A DNA stretch of 45,525 nt from the NCBI GenBank assembly GCA_018650465.1, contig JABIFY010000035.1, forward strand, positions 1-45,525, in the 5' to 3' direction. Made by a program: the position numbers and the translations under genes. The notes beneath the pieces are model-generated. The model made no database searches, had not been told where the DNA came from, and saw only the letters and a program-made list of their open reading frames with translations. Below, in pieces: positions 44,370 through 45,525 of this stretch; position 1 is the first letter of the stretch; each line of letters starts with the position of its first letter. Origin of the DNA: Alphaproteobacteria bacterium (GTDB taxonomy: Bacteria > Pseudomonadota > Alphaproteobacteria > UBA2966).

Positions 44370-44900
44370 TCAGAACCCCGCTTCTTTATTTTCAGCGGTT
44401 TCCGTAACCACAATTTCACCCGCACGCCGGGCTCGAAACAAAAATTCGATAGCCAGCAGGAAAAACGCGACCGCAAATACGGTCATCATAATCCAGTTGG
44501 CGATGCTGAGATCTTTGTCCGGGTAGGTACCGTCGGTATATTCAGACATGGCGAGGCGAATGCCATAGATGCAAAGAACAACACTTAAAGAGGCGCCAAT
44601 CATATCAAGGATGCGCTCCATCCAGGCCGCGGCGGATTCGGGCAAGACCGAAACCAGCACATCGACCCGCACATGGGCACCTTGTTGCAGGACCCAGGGG
44701 GCACCCAGAAAAACGCTGACATAAAGGGCGTATTCCACACCTTCGTTCAGCCACCAGATGGCACCAATGCCGGTTTTGACAATCAAGAGATTAAGGGGAA
44801 TGAGGATTGCGAAAGAGCCAATGGTAATCGCAGCTAAGACAATCAGTAAATAGATTGTGCGATTGAAAATGGCTTCAATACGATCGATTTGCCTACGCAT
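44370..44900 (-). CDS. dctQ: TRAP transporter small permease DctQ
   Basis: 176 aa with four membrane helices (about 14-36, 48-66, 85-108, 128-150). Family mark EGVEYALYVSVFLGAPWVLQQGAHVRVDV with the conserved 'G-x-H-v-x-v-D' ending helix 2. Forms the membrane complex with DctM. Same strand and transcript as the flanking TRAP genes. Confidence 0.92.
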   Translation of the reverse strand: MRRQIDRIEAIFNRTIYLLIVLAAITIGSFAILIPLNLLIVKTGIGAIWWLNEGVEYALYVSVFLGAPWVLQQGAHVRVDVLVSVLPESAAAWMERILDMIGASLSVVLCIYGIRLAMSEYTDGTYPDKDLSIANWIMMTVFAVAFFLLAIEFLFRARRAGEIVVTETAENKEAGF

Positions 44901-44943
44901 TTATAAAGACTGCCAGATTAGGTAAAGGGACAAAAAATGTGCG

Positions 44944-44976
44944 AAACGGTGGTCCCCGGTCCGGGCACCACCGTTT
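44944..44976 (-). promoter_or_regulatory. strong hairpin between dctP and dctQ
   Basis: AAACGGTGGT pairs exactly with ACCACCGTTT, and the interior CCCG/CGGG extends the stem. Read on the minus strand, a run of six T follows after a few bases (CGCACATTTTTT). It fits a partial terminator or mRNA stabiliser that keeps DctP above the permeases. Confidence 0.7.
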
Positions 44977-44994
44977 GCATTAACATCTTATTTC

Positions 44995-45525
44995 TTATTT
45001 GGTGAACAACTTCATCAGCTTTGGACCATGCTTGGGACTGCGTTTAAGAACTTCTGCCCAGGCTGCATCTTTGGCTGATTTGACCCAGAAATCACGATCC
45101 GCACCTTTGAATTCAATGACTCCCATGCCTTTGCTGGCAAACCATGCATGTTGCTTTTTCAACGCGGCCTTGAATTCAGGACCAGAAGGTTCGCCAACTA
45201 TTTCAGATGCCATGGCGGCTTTGTTGATCACGTCCTTGGCCTCTTGTGGAATAGAATTCCACTTCTTTTGGTTCGCCATGGTGAACAGGGTACTGGTGTA
45301 GAAACCTGGCTCAACACGATATTTTGTGACTTTGGCCCATGGTGGGACCCAGCCCAAAGCCGGCCAGCCATAACCCTGAACGGTGTTATTTTCCATCAAG
45401 GTATAGATTTGTGGCAAGGCAGCGGTTTGAACGGTGGCACCCAGTTTCTTGAAGAAGGCGGTGTAAACAGGTGCAACACGCAGATGCAGGCCTTTCAGAT
45501 CAGGCTTGTCGATTTTTTTGCTCAG
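44995..45525 (-). CDS. dctP: TRAP transporter substrate-binding protein DctP, C-terminal part
   Basis: The frame is open to the right edge, so the N-terminus and signal peptide are outside the window. About 176 residues remain: LKGLHLRVAPVYTAFFKKLGA (the DctP ligand-binding segment with the arginine that binds substrate carboxylate), AALPQIYTLMENNTVQGYGWP, YTSTLFTMANQKKWNSIPQEAKDVI, ending KLMKLFTK. Periplasmic receptor for the transporter encoded by dctQ and dctM. Ligand unknown; the neighbouring dehydrogenases suggest a hydroxy or amino-derived carboxylate. Confidence 0.92.
   Translation of the reverse strand: MSKKIDKPDLKGLHLRVAPVYTAFFKKLGATVQTAALPQIYTLMENNTVQGYGWPALGWVPPWAKVTKYRVEPGFYTSTLFTMANQKKWNSIPQEAKDVINKAAMASEIVGEPSGPEFKAALKKQHAWFASKGMGVIEFKGADRDFWVKSAKDAAWAEVLKRSPKHGPKLMKLFTK

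Overview
The window looks like a chromosomal segment of an alphaproteobacterium, most likely of the Rhodospirillales or a nearby order. This is inferred from gene order and protein style, not from a marker-gene comparison. The first 16 kb keep a housekeeping order familiar from that group: ubiG / lysC, nitronate monooxygenase, ptsP, RodZ-like HTH protein, ispG, hisS, prfA, prmC, DUF4167 protein, clpB. The remaining 29 kb are accessory and metabolic genes. No rRNA, tRNA, CRISPR array, insertion sequence or phage gene was seen.

Layout. 1-404: tail of an enoyl-CoA hydratase. 410-16327: housekeeping block (ubiG on the minus strand, the rest on the plus strand). 16328-16630: non-coding stretch with a nested inverted-repeat element resembling REP sequences. 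16631-18906: divergent enoyl-CoA hydratase and glutaryl-CoA dehydrogenase. 19184-23443: five-gene signalling cluster (Aer-type PAS protein, soluble chemoreceptor, STAS protein, PAS-SpoIIE phosphatase, receiver-HATPase protein). 23596-26261: ABC importer of the nitrate/sulfonate/THI5 type, followed by an overlapping 54-codon small ORF. 26528-27733: Bcr/CflA-type MFS exporter. 27812-35456: chaperone-usher fimbria locus. 35527-39680: Lrp regulator and fused indolepyruvate ferredoxin oxidoreductase. 39683-42822: reductive-dehalogenase-like Fe-S protein, opine dehydrogenase and 3-hydroxyacyl-CoA dehydrogenase. 42921-45525: TRAP transporter, with dctP cut by the window edge.

The part most worth attention is the fimbria locus at 27.8-35.1 kb. 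It has two homologous pilin-like subunits, a TcfC/CooC-type outer-membrane usher and a PapD-like chaperone. Two of its proteins have architectures I do not recognise. The usher is extended by about 400 residues: a charged/proline-rich linker and two SPOR domains, which would be periplasmic and could bind septal peptidoglycan. The first gene encodes six 24-residue MshEN-type motifs (the c-di-GMP-binding N-domain of MshE/PilB-like ATPases) joined through one membrane segment to a pilin-like domain, with no ATPase domain. A -24/-12 (sigma-54) promoter match with an upstream inverted repeat precedes the major pilin, and an intrinsic terminator separates major from minor pilin. My model, which is inference, is a fimbria whose secretion is gated by c-di-GMP from the cytoplasm and placed at division sites or poles by the usher's SPOR domains.

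The signalling cluster may couple a split redox/oxygen-type chemoreceptor to a partner-switch (STAS / SpoIIE / HATPase) output.
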